From: Hirundichthys speculiger
Taxonomy: Eukaryota > Chordata > Actinopteri > Beloniformes > Exocoetidae
Direction of reading: 5' to 3'
DNA length: 64,000 nt
Assembly: GCA_018398805.1 (NCBI GenBank)
Contig: JAGFBZ010000258.1
Span: forward strand, 682,001-746,000
Shown here: positions 47,216 to 60,171 of the stretch, piece after piece
How positions within the stretch are numbered: the first letter of the stretch is position 1
Layout of the letters: every line of letters begins with the position of its first letter
The notes under the pieces: model-generated
Told to the model about the DNA's origin: nothing
What the model saw: the letters and a program-made list of their open reading frames with translations, nothing else
The model's database searches: none
Translations under genes and position numbers: made by a program

Positions 47216-50200
47216 AGCTGATTAAGATAAATAATATTTTGTGTTTGTGCTGCAAGGATCTGTTAGTGTTTTAATTTGTTATTTCGTCATATATATGTGT
47301 GTATGGGGGAGAGGGTACATTGTACATAGTATTCCTCTTTATTTGGAAAAAAAGATAGTTTTATGCCCTTTTTAACACCTAAGGGGCACATTCTCAGAAC
47401 TGTATACAACATTTGCCCCAGAAATAGCAGAGGGGCAGTCCGTTTGATACAAAGAATTGGTCTGGTTCCTCTGGATCCAGCTTTGATTTCCAACAGGAAG
47501 AACCAATGGAAGCAGGAGAAACTGCAACTGGATACACAACTAAGCAGAGAAATGATGCATATGATTAGGTAGAGCTAGTATCAACAAATAAAAATTGGAG
47601 TGCAGTGGAGTAGGAAGGCTGGTGAATGATCCAAGACATTCTTCGCAATTCTGCAGTCATCTTGGTTGTTTTTTAATCATGACTCTTGGACGCTCCTGTA
47701 TGAGTCATCACATAAATCTCACCCCCACCCTGTTGCAATTGGTCTGGTATGTTCTGTGTTGGTGGAAATGGCTGTGAATGGGCTGGGCACAAGAGAGAAC
47801 TTTTCCAAAGTGATTAGATATGGCTGTCAGGCTAATAAAAGTTAGTCTTCATATTCTCTTGGATGAGGTCCAATTTTTCAGACTTGTACATTAAAAAGAC
47901 TAAAACTGTTCTCGATTCTCTTGTTTATTTCCAATTAACATTTCTCTTTTTCTTCTTTTTCTACCCGAATAAGTCCAGTTGGCATTATGTTAATTCCTGT
48001 TGCAGAGAACACAAAGACATCCAGATCAAAAGGAAACTAATGTTCATGCCTAGAGATAATGGGATCAGACATCTGAGCGGCTGTAGTAAATCATTTTCTT
48101 GCACTAAAGATCCTCAAATTGAAAAGAGCACAAATATCTGCAATAAGCAGTTACAGTCCTGATGTGAGCCCAACCCTGTGTCAGCTCCTGAAATGTTCTT
48201 TTGAATAAATTTCCAACGATTTTAAAACTGCTTTCAAATTTCACTATTTGCCACATCAAAAGACACAGCATGGCCTTTATCAGCATAAATAATTCAGTGC
48301 ATCTTTTCAGAGGTGGAGTTGAGGGACAGCGCAAACGTACATACCTGTCACACGGCGTTTTAAATATGAACAAATTGCCCTCTGTTCAGAAGCAGCGTAG
48401 GACCTTGAGACAGAGTTGTGGGGATGTTCCATTTCCTTCAACAGAATACTAAACAGGGATTTTGGGTCTGCAAACATGGTTGCACTGCTGGTGGATTAGC
48501 ATGGAAACAAAACTGGCAACATTCACTAAAAAACAATCCCTGCAGAGCAATTCAGAGACATGAAGGGGAGCATATCAATACATACACACAGAGACAGTTC
48601 ATACACACCCTAACAAAGCCTATACACTGGCCATCAAACCGCCCTCTTACACACACACACACTTGTCTTGCTGGCTGTAATCAGAGTGCAGTGTGTTTTT
48701 CTCTGCTGTGTAATTCATCAAAGTGACGGCTGCCAATGAGTCTCAGTCAGCCGGACAGCCACAGCTAATCAATCATCAACCTACCTGCTCTTTGTTTCAC
48801 AGCCTTCTGCAGTCACCGCTGGTGTATTTCCAGGAAGGGGACACATGCACTCTTTTTTCGTGGTTTCTCCCTTCTTCTAGGTCAGCGTGCCTGACCACCT
48901 CATGTCGGGGTTCAGTATCATAATTAAAATATCATTTTATTGAATATTTTCCTGACTGACAAGTCTTTCCCCCGTCTCGGCTTAACAACGAAACACAGTG
49001 GATACACAAACCACACACACTGTTGACGTACATTACACAGAACTCACGCTCCTCAGCGTGAATACAAAGTTGTCTGTTTCATGACTGTGTCAAGTTTTTC
49101 CGTCAGACTGCGCTGGCAGACAGCCTCATGACCAGACAGCAGAACGGGAGGCTTTGGGAGAAATTGACTCCCATGGTCTAATCTATCATTGACTGTCAGC
49201 AATTAAGACCGGCCAGCTGGGACGTTTACCCAGCGCTGCAAGGCCACATGCTGGGTTTGGCTCATTGGCTGCTCGGGGATACAGGGTGGCCGGCGAGATG
49301 GGATTGGCAGATCCAACATAAACTTGAGGAGGTTAATATCTCATCAGTGAGTGGCTTTGACGCAGCCTTGCGTGCAGCGTTGTGTACATCATGTGCAGTC
49401 TCCAAAAATTCTCCGATCAAGAATCCCAGGTCTGCCTGGTCCACAGAGTCAGAACGACAACGAGTGTTAAACTGGAGCAGTTGGTTTGTGTAATTGGGTG
49501 AATAAAAAGTACTTTGTAAAACCCTTTATATAATCTAGAAAAGGTTCATTTCTTTTTTTAAAAAAAAGGTGTTATGTAAGTACAGCCTGTCATTCATTCA
49601 AGGATGCGCTTTGAGGTAAAGGGGTGCAGATTTTAATGGAAATAACTATTCAGCAGTTGAGCACTGAGGTAGATGAGTATTCATTCCAATAAATGTGAAA
49701 TATTTCACTCATAGAGGGAAAAACTGATTATGATACTGAGTGAAATAAGCTGTAAGCAAATTCTGGTTTGTAGAAAAGCTAAAGATTAAAATAAGGAGGC
49801 TTTTAAATCAGGATAGATTTAGGCATTAGGGTTTAGAAACAATGCTGGCTTAACATAATATAGACTCACACAACATGATGCGCAAATTACAAAAACACTG
49901 AGCAGGGTCTTAAGAGACCTCAAAATAACATGCATAATTTTGAAAGTCCTTTGGGTAATCACAGACAGGGAAGCTTTTTTCTTTTCTTTTTTTTTTTTTT
50001 TACACTAAGGAACTTTCCAAAGTCCATGTGATACCTGGGATGAGACTCCAAATCCAGACAAGTTAAGGATGAGAGAATGGAGAGAATGTGGATGTGGAAC
50101 AGAAGCAAAACAGAGAAAAACAAACATTTTTTCTCTTAATTGTCATGGGGAATGTGCAAAAACCTGAAAATAAAATGTGACATTACTGGGAATGCAGTAT

Positions 50201-52620
50201 CATGGAGACAGGAACACATTCCTTCCCTAATTATGTTCCTATTTGACGACATGGCCAGAAACAGACTGTAGACTGAGTGGTGAGAGTGGAAGAGGGATTC
50301 TGGTGTTTGTTAACAACAGATCCTGGACTTTTAACTATAAAGGAGCATCTTTACATTAACATGAACTGGTGGCTTTGACTTTCTGCCCATGTTGTCAACC
50401 AGAAACATTCATCTGTGTTACCTGCAGATGCTGGATGTGACATCATGACTCCAGTTGTTGCCAGGTTACAGACACACCGCCCCACTGCCTGGTCTCTCCT
50501 CTGCTTCCAGCTTTCCAAAGTTTGTCACTTGATTCTTTTTTTTTTTCCCTTTTGTTTGTTTTCTTCTTCATTTTAAATTCATTATGCTGTATCAATTCAT
50601 TTTCTGTTTAGGGAAACATTAAGTATTATTGAATTCAACTTTACTTAAATAAAAAAAATCAGAAAATTAATTGGGAATTTGCTTCTCATGTAAACACACT
50701 AGTTCAGTCCTGAGCTTTAGCAAGTGATCAGCACTTTTTCAAATAATTTTTTTCACCAGTATCATAAAACAGCGCTGTATTTATCACCACAAAGAAAAAT
50801 GTGATTAGCAAATATTAAGTTTGCAGCACAGGAAGAATAAATTTTCTGGTGGAATCTATTTCTAGTGTATTGCTATTAATCTTACCTGGCACTGTGCTCT
50901 GTTGTTAACAACCCCGGTATTGATGCTAGTAAGATATCCTATTTGCTCCTTAATGGACTTGAGGAATCGCTCAATTTGCTTCTTCCATAATTGCACAGAA
51001 GATGAAACCAGTTTTGTATGATTCCCTCCGATCAATGTTCACTTTCCAATCTTGTATTCTGTCACACAGGAACATAAATTGGTGCGTCAGCGACTGTAGT
51101 TTATTGAGGCTTTAACTAACCTGGCTCTAATTTCAGTTTCGGCGCAAAAGAACTCTTAACATATTTTTCTTAAGTCTCTTAGTCCAGTTTACAGCTAAAA
51201 AAAACGACTTTGCTTTATGTAGTTGAGGAGAAAATAGTGTAGCTTACGTCCATCTGCAGCTGGTACGTTGCCTCATGCCTTTGTTATAATGAAATACAGA
51301 ACACTGCTTTCCTGCCTCTTCAAAGGCTTCGTTACAGAGACTACAGAGAGATATGAAGTATAGGGAGTGGGTGTACTGCAGAAAAACAGCTTCATTATCC
51401 CAGGAACAAATGAATGAGGGTTTTTATTTTATAACATCTTGAAAGCGCTGTGGTTCAGTATATTCTCTTGCTCCTGCTTTTCAGTTTACACCTTGCTGCT
51501 GGTTGTTATACCTGTGTTTTTTAAAATTTTATTTTATCTCCTTCTCTCACATATTGCAGGCTTACATTGATGGACAGTGCCGTGCATTGGTCTACTGACG
51601 AAGGCAATATTTTGCCTTAAAAACCAGGCAAGTGATAAAATCAGACTCACACGCACCTATAAGAAATTTATCAGTTTGCGTTTCTCTGGAGGCCGATGCA
51701 CCGTGACTGGTGAAATGCTTCTCTATCGTCAGGACTGGAAGTTGCCCGTTTCAGGGCGGATGATGAAAACTGAAACTTGTGGACCAAGAAAAGAAAAGTA
51801 ATTATCAGTTGTTTACAGTGATAATGTATCTGAAAACACTTAGTTCTGTGACCTCGTGTTTTCTTCGAGCCACAAATGCACAAGCATGAAATAAAGCGTC
51901 TTAATCAAGAGGTCATTGTTGCAGCTCAGCAATTACAATCAGCCAAAGCCGGCAGGCAGCGTTTACGGCCCTCCAACAAATCATTGCTTTCCTGCTTGCC
52001 TGGTTGTCTTCCAACGAAAACGGGAAACAATACGTCAATAAGAGATCCTGTGATTATCATGAGGCTCAACAGTCACGTGACGGAGAGTTGACAGGATGAA
52101 CTTTTGTCTCATCGTGAGGATAACAGACTACATTTTCAGCAGTTCACTAGGAAGGGTGTATCAGTGACTTGTCTGAACAGCCACTGGATGAAATTTTAAT
52201 TTAAAAAATGCATAACTTTGCTGATACCCTGACATCCAGGTTGCACCATCGTGGGATGAAAGTTCAGTTAACTGACTGCTGATGTTACCGTAGACTGACA
52301 TTGGTGCTCAAACCAAACATCTATCTATCTATCATCTCCTTTTTTTTTACCACCTAAAAAGCAGTGACAAGCGTTTCAGATCATTTGTTTGGAAGTAGCT
52401 GCAAGTGAGACAGCCGTGATTTCAATTTACTTGATGTTTCAAGTGAAATATGATATGTGTGAGTCTGTGTGCTGCAGACATGAAGCTACCAGGCCGTAAC
52501 GACAGCAGCTGTAAACATTAATGTATAGTAAGTGGTTGTACTTACTGCTGTAATGGACATTCAGAGTTACAAAGCTTGAACCAAAGGTCCCCCACACACA
52601 AGACGATGCATTACAAGCTG
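47216..52620. other. Gene-poor stretch
   Basis: Only simple repeats are supported (CA near 48649-48661, poly-T near 49978-50002 and 50537-50550). Open frames such as a minus-strand frame at 49262-49444 carry no known domain. Some parts may be regulatory, but a cross-species alignment would be needed to say so. Confidence 0.45.
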
Positions 52621-52639
52621 CTCTGGGTCAAGGTCAGAG

Positions 52640-53750
52640 TGGGTTTCATTTATATGGCACATCTAAAACAAGTAAAGTTGGCCAAAGTGCTTTATAGATT
52701 GAAAAGAAAAGAATGGTATAAAAATAATGCACTCAAGCAAAAATGCGACTAAATATATCATGAAGAGATGTCAAAGCTCAACTGGAAGTGAAAGCCGGTG
52801 GGTAGAAGTGGCTCTTGAGCAAAGGTTTCAAAGTTTCAGCGGTTCAAGCACTTCTTATTTATACAAGTTTAGCTGTTCCAGAGAATCGGGGCCAGCTACT
52901 TAAATAGCACAGTCACCTCTCTTTGAGAGCCTGGATCTTAGTATATAAAGGACTATCTGGTTGGATGACCTGAGTGCACTGACAGGAGCAGGAAGATGAA
53001 GAGGTGGTGCCAACCCAGTTTGAAACCTTGAAAACAAATCTTAAAATATCTATTATAAGGCAGCGAGGAAGCCTGTGGAGTATTGCCAGAACGCGGGTGA
53101 TGCGCACACATTTTCTTGTCCCAGTTAAGAGCCTAAAGCAGCATTTTGCACCAACTGAAGGCGATGAAAAGACCCACATACAAAGAATTACAATAATCCA
53201 ACCATGTGGTTGTAAAAGCATGCATGGCTTCGGATATGGCTTCATTTTGGCAAACAGACTCAACTGGAAAAAGCTGCTTCTGACAATAGAACCGATCTGT
53301 TTAATCAAGTTTAGATTTGCTCTCCAAAGATCTCGCCTGAATTTTTAACGAAGAAACAGGGCCGAGAGTATCAGCACAGTCTCCCACCTGAGCAACCACA
53401 ACCATCACTGTCTCACTTTCACTGAGAAAAACCAAACTCCAGGTCCAACCAGGATATCGACGGCAAAACAATGAGAGGAGATGTGGTGTTTCTTAAAAAA
53501 TTGATCCCAGCATGTACAAAGAAAGCAGCAAGGGAAAAAAAACAGCATACCCCATAGAGAGAGAGACCTCAGGGGAGGATAGGATCCAAAAATGTGAAGG
53601 CTGATCATATCGAATGCAGCAGTCGAATCTGAAAACACTAGCTGGAACACCTGGACGGGGAGTTCTGCTCACCAAAGTTAAAAAGCTTGACCAAATAACC
53701 AAACCAATCAATAATAATTACCATGCAGGGTTTCTGTCCAAAGGGGTAAT
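52640..53750. repeat. Probable dispersed repeat (large, non-coding)
   Basis: It starts with TTTCATTTATATGGCAC and AAAGTGCTTTATAGATTG, the edge of a familiar fish repeat. The order of blocks that follows (GTTCCAGAGAATCGGGGCC, then CATTTTGCACCAACTGAAGG, ATTACAATAATCCAACCATG, AAAAGCATGCATGGC) matches the internal layout of that family as remembered. Class not resolved. Confidence 0.45.
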
Positions 53751-54830
53751 GTGCAGGAAGTAGTCGTTCTGATGTCGGCTAGATCAGGGAATGTAATGGA
53801 AAAGACTTGGACGTGAAGAAGAGACAGAGCTGTTAGCGATATTATCAGTCAGAGAAAGTCTGATATTAGCGCAATCATATCTAAATGACTTTTAAATCTT
53901 TTAAATCTCATAAACACAAATCTTCCTCTTGCAAACATCATCGTAAAAATCTTGCAGGATTCCCTTTTTTAAGTTAAACTATTCAAATATATCCATATTA
54001 AAATGGATGTAGCCTGAGCGTGACCGAAAATTCTGATTTAAACACACAGTGAACAGGTTCATAAAAAAGTCCAGAGCATTTTAAGACTTTCAGTTTCAAC
54101 CTTCCCACTTTAAGGTTCAACTCTATTTTGAAATGATGAATGACTCCTTTCACTCGCGGCTTCAGTCTAGTTTTCCTCTCTGTAATGTAAACAGCTCACT
54201 TAGATTATGAGGGTTTTTACTGCATAAAAAACACATCTGATGTTTATTGCAGATATAAAACCGGAGAGTAAACTGAGTTTGAGACTGACAGCTCTGACAG
54301 AGCAGAATATTATGTGAAAATGTGTGACTGCGAGTCTGGGTGTTATCCAGTTTTGCTCTTCACTGTCCTTCAACAGTTCAGCAATCTAATTTAAATACTC
54401 ATAAATCATTCATGCCTGACATCTCCCTGGGATGCACACACACCTGTGGGCAGTGTAATAATGAGGTGAGTGAGCGCGTTTCTCGGCTCCAACGAAAATA
54501 GCCCCCGTTCCCATGGATGGCTTGAATTAATGGGTCAATAAAACGCCACACTGTGACCCGGGACAGCGCTTTTTCATTTTACGGTTCTGAAAATAGCCAG
54601 TGTTGGTTTCCTATTACCGCGACCACACTTGTTAGATTAACCTTTCTTCATGTTTTTATCATTCGTTACCATGACAACAAATGTCCTATAATCACAGCGA
54701 TCTGCATTGAAAGGAAAAATAAAACATCTCATCAGTCAAGTCAGTCTTCCTAATATTTTCCCCTCTACATTAGATGTTAATGGGGTAAACACTCTTCAGT
54801 CCAGCCTTATGATTATCTATAGAGAAGACA
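53751..54830. other. Intergenic, nothing recognised
   Basis: No supported gene or repeat. Confidence 0.45.
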
Positions 54831-55012
54831 TACAGTGATATCCCTTGCCAATTCACGCTTTAAGTTCGTGACGGATGGATTTTTTCAGAAATATATAATA
54901 TAATAAAAAATCAAGAAAAAATGGGGAAATTCTCTGAAAATCCATCCCACAGCAGATGAGAGGCCGCAGCTGGCAGCGAAACAACAAACGATGACTCACA
55001 GCCTCCCGTAAG

Positions 55013-55951
55013 CAGAGGTGGGCAGATCGATCCAAATATTAATAATATCGATACCAACGCTGGTATTGATATCGAACGATACTCATGTAAAAAGATCGAT
55101 ACTCTAGCTTTTTTTCGTTTCTTTTTTTTTCTTTCCAGCAGAGCGTATCCAGGTAGATAAGAGTGGTCATCTTCAGCATCAACTCTTATTAACTTTCAAA
55201 GTACATGTTACTTAACTCACATGTTACTGGAGCCAACTCAAAAAAACTATAGTTAAGACCTTGAAATAACCCAGTACATGTCATGTATCCCATTGAAAGG
55301 TGTTATCTAAGATAAAATAACATTAGATAATCCTTTATCCCAGAATGAGGAGATTTTTAGAGTTAAAGCAACAGGAGAGTTTACACAGTGCAAAAAAAAT
55401 TACACAAGTATTGAAAGATATAATATAGAAGGTGGATTAGAAAAAAAAACATTATTAACAGAAATTCAACTCCAAGGAATATTTACTAGAGATGCGCGGA
55501 TGACGTATATTTTAACCCGCAACCGCTTCTTAAAATCTCTATCCGCCCGCTATCCATTTGCAGGAACGTTTTTTCACCAATTTCAAAACCAAACCGACCG
55601 CCATCCTTTTTAATAATAGTAAAATTTTTTCAACATTTGAGTGTTCAACCGCACCCGCCCGAATTTAATTAAAATTGACAACTCCGCCCAATGCGGATCC
55701 GCTCGCCCGCGGGTGCGCGGTTCATCCGCGCATCTCTAATATTTACACAAAAATGTTGAAGACATAAAGTTTGACGAAATTCTATTCTTGGCTTTAACAA
55801 AATTATTCAAAGACAAAAATCACAAAAGTTCATGATAGATTAAGCTTAATATGGAAAAGTATCGGTATCAGTATTGGTATTGGTATCAGCGATACTGGCC
55901 CTCTATTTTCTTGGTATTGGATCGATACCAATTATCGCCCAGCTCTACCTG
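55013..55951. mobile_element. Nested element with ATCGATACC-rich ends
   Basis: The left edge CAGAGGTGGGCAGATCGATC and the right edge (reversed: CAGGTAGAGCTGGGCGATAA) are imperfect inverted repeats, each followed by repeated GGTATTGATATC/GGTATCGAT motifs. It is inserted into the pogo-like element and hosts a smaller hAT MITE. The ends resemble hAT elements, but no 8-bp duplication could be fixed. Confidence 0.55.
55487..55738. mobile_element. hAT MITE with exact 8-bp duplication (252 bp)
   Basis: The TIRs TAGAGATGCGCGGATGA and (reversed) TAGAGATGCGCGGATGA are perfect at 17 bp. ATATTTAC occurs at 55479-55486 and 55739-55746, the expected hAT target duplication. This is the innermost and therefore youngest of three nested insertions. 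Confidence 0.92.
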
Positions 55952-56591
55952 CAACACGAGAAACGCAGACTCTAGAATCTGTGCTCTGATTGGCCGAGAT
56001 GCATCACCCAAGCATCACAGGATGTTGTGCGCGTTCTCTCACAGCGATGAAATGTTGTGAGCCAGCCTGGCCCCTTTAAGAAGCTAGCCTTATGGGTAAT
56101 GGGTATGGTGTGTGTGTTGTGGGACAGCAGAACGAAAACGGAGTTATATGAAAAGTGTAGTGAGCATCAACAGCAGCCCATCGTGTATAGATTTACTTTC
56201 TCTGTAAACCAACAGGAGCCCAACAATACAACCTGTGTGATGTTACAAGTTCCTGCAGTGCCAGAATAAAGTGCTCATTCCATGCAGAGAAAACTGGATT
56301 TTTTCTTTTGTTGTTGTTACCTTGTTAGCCGCTAATTATGAGCCAAAAATAGCACAATACCAGCAGTTTCTTTACTACGGTTCAGAGACCAGAGGCTGTG
56401 AAGGTAACAGAAAGACCACAGTTGAGCCTTTGTCTTGTTTCGCTGCAGTGCCTTGCTACTTTTTTGTGTTTTTTGAAAATATTTTAAACGCATTATTTAG
56501 GCTCGGGGGGCTCCGGCTCCCGATTCGCGGATTTTGATTTTCGCGGGGGGCGCCGGTCCCCATTAACCGTGAAAAATAAGGGATCACTGTA

Positions 56592-57189
56592 TGACTCTGT
56601 GTTGGTGTTAACAGAAACTGAATTTGTAGAAGCTTCTTAAAAGGAGGATTAACTACAAACCTGTTGTGTGGAATTGCATTCGTTTGCATGAATAAAAATC
56701 ACACTGGAGCAAGTAAGCTGCAGAGGCAAAACGTCTGAGTCGACTAACTTGAGAAGAGCTGTAGTTTAAATCCCACTCTAAAGACTGCTTATTAAACTGC
56801 ATGAAATATTGAGTTGTTCAAATATAGATTTTCGTTTGGGTGATATATTTTATCCAACTTACTGAAGAGAATTAGTCTCAATGTTTCAGATATGCAGTGG
56901 CACAGCTGTGGGGAGGAAGCACTTTCTGCAAAATACTGGACATAAATTACTATATGCACAATTGCTGGTTTAGTGGAAGGCAGAGCTGGAGCGGGACCAG
57001 TTTTTGTCCTGAACATTTGATGTTGACGGGTGCCCACAGGTGTGTGTGGGCAGTGGGTTTCAGAGGTGGAGGGAGCCAATCCACTCCACCCCCCTCCTCT
57101 CACATTGAGGTCTGTCCTACAGCTTTGTTTTTCATCTGAAGTTGTATTTATCTCATCTTAAAGCCTGATAAGCATCAGATCAGTTCCTG
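56592..57189. other. Intergenic, nothing recognised
   Basis: No supported gene or repeat. Confidence 0.45.
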
Positions 57190-57860
57190 TTGCAGGCGGT
57201 CTATGATCCTCTGCCAAGCCCGGGAATCCTCCTGCGAGAGTTTAGCCTCAGCCATCAGTACCAGCAAACACAACCATGGTTCAGAGAAGAAAATCTCTTT
57301 TGTCAAAGCTGGAGAGAAGCCCCGTTCACATTCAACAACAGGCCTTTTCCACACATGGACTAGCAGCTGCAGGTCGACCTGGGAAAGCAACTGAAGTTGG
57401 TGGGGCACGCTGCTGTAGCATCACTCATACCAGACATGATCACCTCCGAGGCTTTAAAACATCTGATCATGCTGAAACTCACAGTGCCCTGGGAAGAACA
57501 TACAGGGAAAACCAATGAGAGGAAATGTGATAAGTATCAAGAACTGATGGAGGAGTGCAAGAACAGAGGCTGAAGGACCTTCCAAGAACCCACAGAAGTT
57601 GGATGCCGAGGCTTTGCGGGATGCTCATGCTGCAGAGTCCTCGTGTGCTTGGGCTTTACAGGAGCGGGAAAGAGGATGGCCATGCAATCTGTGAGCAAAG
57701 AGATCCACAAGGTGGCTTCAGATAAAGATAGTCTATTCCAGGGAGGCTGCTGGGATGCAAGTCAGGGACTGATTAACCCTGATTGGGTCACCTGGGTGAG
57801 GATGTCTGATGTTGTAAGACCCAAAACACCGAATGACCCCAGGATACATCACTGATGATG
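57190..57860 (+). pseudogene. Retroelement fossil with a restriction-like-endonuclease-type segment
   Basis: Shifting plus-strand frames contain ISFVKAGEKP, then PDMITSEALKHLIMLKLTVP followed by WEE, a PD-(D/E)xK-like pattern, and then EVGCRGFAGC with the block CLGFTGAGKRMAMQSVSKEI. This series is common in fish genomes in a retroelement family whose exact clade I cannot name. Frames change at least three times. Confidence 0.5.
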
Positions 57861-57974
57861 CATGCATATTGTTTTGTTTTGTTTTTTTGCAGCTGATTGG
57901 TAAAATCTGAGAACTGAAAGAGACCATATGCTCTTTTTCACATGACTCTAGTTATGTCTCAGTGGGCTGTATCA

Positions 57975-58560
57975 GTAACGGACAAGAGACTGAGTACAGA
58001 GCACTGGACAAAGGAGGTGATTGTGGATTTTAGGAGGACCAGGATTAAGTCAAGCAGCATTTCCGTGCTGGGAGAAGAAGTGGAGGTGGTGGAGGAGTAG
58101 AAATACTTCGGCGTTCACCTGGACAACAGACTGGACTGGAGACACAACAGGGATGCTGTTTATAAGAAGAGACAGAGCAGATTTTACTTCTTAAGGGAGC
58201 ACAGGTCCTTCGGTGTTTAAAGCAAGATGTTGCACATCCTCTATAAGTCTGTGGTCTGTTGAGTTCAGTTCCATCTGCAGTCATCTGTTGGGGGAGCAGC
58301 ACCAGAGCCAGAGACTTAAAGAAACTGAACAAACTGATAAAGAAATTTGGCTCTGTTCTGGAGCCTGTGGAGCTGATTCTGCAGTGGGGGATACTTCATA
58401 AAATGAAGAGCATAATGGACAACTCTGAGCATCCTCTACACAACAACAACACAGGCTGCAACACAGACCACAACAGGAGATCCTTCCTGAACACAGCAAC
58501 AACCATCTACAATGAATCACTGAATGGAACTGAATTTGTGTTATCCGGTCCCACACAAGA
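57975..58560 (+). pseudogene. Rex1/CR1-like LINE fossil, 3' part of the RT ORF
   Basis: The plus strand reads EVIVDFRRTRIKSSSISVLG, EEVEVVEE, stop, KYFGVHLDNRLDWRHN, then KKRQSRFYFLREHRSFGV and NSEHPLHN-type residues. The block VDFRR...GVHLDNxLDW is diagnostic for the region after the RT active site in this group. The 5' end and active site are missing. Confidence 0.75.
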
Positions 58561-59941
58561 TCACATTTTCACTCATGACATGTTGCATGGATTTGTTTTA
58601 GAGAAAGCTTTCAGTAAACAGAGTTCATTCAGTTCTGTGGTATGAATCTGATTTAAATTAGTACATCTTCTGATTAGAAATTTCTTTTTATGTGTGTCTA
58701 TCCACCCCCCACCCCCCCGTACAGAGAGATAACAGCAATGAATAGCAGAGAGACGAGCAGTTAGCAGGAATGTATTATCTGTGGATGACTGACCAGACCC
58801 GTTGGTATGTGGAAAGGTCGCCAGACACACAGGATAAAAGGTAAAGGGTCAACATCTGGCTTTTGAGTGAAAGTAGATTGGCTTGACTCTGCGTATGTGA
58901 GGAAGAGAGGCCTGAAAACCTCTGAAGAGGAAGCAAATCAGATTAACAAATCAGAATAACAAGAAAAAGATGTGCAAAAATGCATGACGGAGCTGACTGA
59001 GAACATGTGTTTTCATATGATTTATTTTGCATCAGTGATGTCCTTATAAGCAAGGTTTTACAATTCGCAGCATGAAAATTAAAAAAAATATATATATAGA
59101 TCTAAAAAAAATTAATGTCCTTGACAGGTGATAGGGTTGATGAGCTAAAACAGTAAACAAGCCACAAGGAATAACGCTGAAGGTAGAGTACAAAATCGTG
59201 TCTATATGTGCTGACCCAAGTCAAAATGGTGAAACATGAAAGCTTGTGTATGCACGGCTGTGTTTTAGTATTTACAGCCCGTGTGTCCTGTTTAAGCAGA
59301 CAATGCAAATGAAAAAGACACACAAACAAACAGCCAGGTCGTTCCAAAAAAGCTCACTTAATCAATCAGTCAACCTTGAAAGCCAGAGACACTGTTAGCG
59401 GAGCAGACAGTGGTCAACACGCAGGCAGCCCAGAACACGAGGACGTAAATGCCAGACAGATGATTAACCAGTCAGATGAACTGATAAACACGCTGTCAAC
59501 CAATCACGGAAAAGCCTGACTGATCGGTCCGCCAGTCAGTTTGCATGACAAGCAGCCGGTGATTCAGGCTCTTAATGAGTCTGTCAGGAAATCATGGCTG
59601 ATACGCAGTGGCACTCATGTCCCAACTAATGTGCTCGCGTACTCTCATGGTTTTGGAGAATGAATGTGGCGTCATGTTGTGATCAGGAGCTGAGAGGTGG
59701 ACAGGGCTCTGGCCACCGATGACTAAACACTGACCGCTGACCACCCAATACAACCCAAGCGATGTCCTTTAGAGGTCTTCTCATCGATATGAACTGGAGT
59801 TGCCTTTAGAAGCTCCTATTTATGGAATTAAATAACAATCAATCATAAAAAAATCTATACTAGCTGTGCAGTTCTTAAAAATATTATTTACCAAAAAGTA
59901 AGCTAAATAAATATAAATATGAATATAAAATAGCTAATTAA
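58561..59941. other. Intergenic, nothing recognised
   Basis: No supported gene; a C-rich run near 58707-58720 only. Confidence 0.45.
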
Positions 59942-60167
59942 AGTCACTCTATTGAGAAATACCACTTCTGACCACATGGGGGAAGCATATCATCAGACTG
60001 TCATGTGTCAGTCCCCGGCATAAAACACAACAAAGTCCACCTCAATATCACAAGAGCTGCAGGACTGCCCCCATTCGTTTGCACAGTGTTGTCGGTGGCT
60101 CTTTTGTGAACACGTAGGCCTGTACGCCCCCTTGGGGTCAGAAGTGACATTGCTACATAGAGTGGCT
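59942..60167. mobile_element. TTAA-flanked MITE, copy 2
   Basis: Inverted ends AGTCACTCTATTGAG (left) and, reversed, AGCCACTCTATGTAGCAATG (right), with TTAA at 59938-59941 and 60168-60171. The core ACTTCTGACCACATGGGGG matches copy 1 at 25075-25315. Confidence 0.75.
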
Positions 60168-60171
60168 TTAA

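Larger units (their letters stand above)
54833..56589. mobile_element. pogo/Tigger-like element (1757 bp including nested insertions)
   Basis: The left terminus CAGTGATATCCCTTGCC and the right terminus (reversed: CAGTGATCCCTTATTTTTCA) are related to the MITE at 33677-33758 and abut TA on both sides. The left interior (GTGACGGATGGATTTTTTCA) continues to about 55012, is interrupted, and resumes at about 55952. No transposase frame was seen. Confidence 0.7.

Noticed and set aside
49262..49444. Minus-strand open frame beginning MDQADLGFLIGEF
   Set aside because: Looks peptide-like but has no known domain, no splice sites and no neighbour; left as unassigned.
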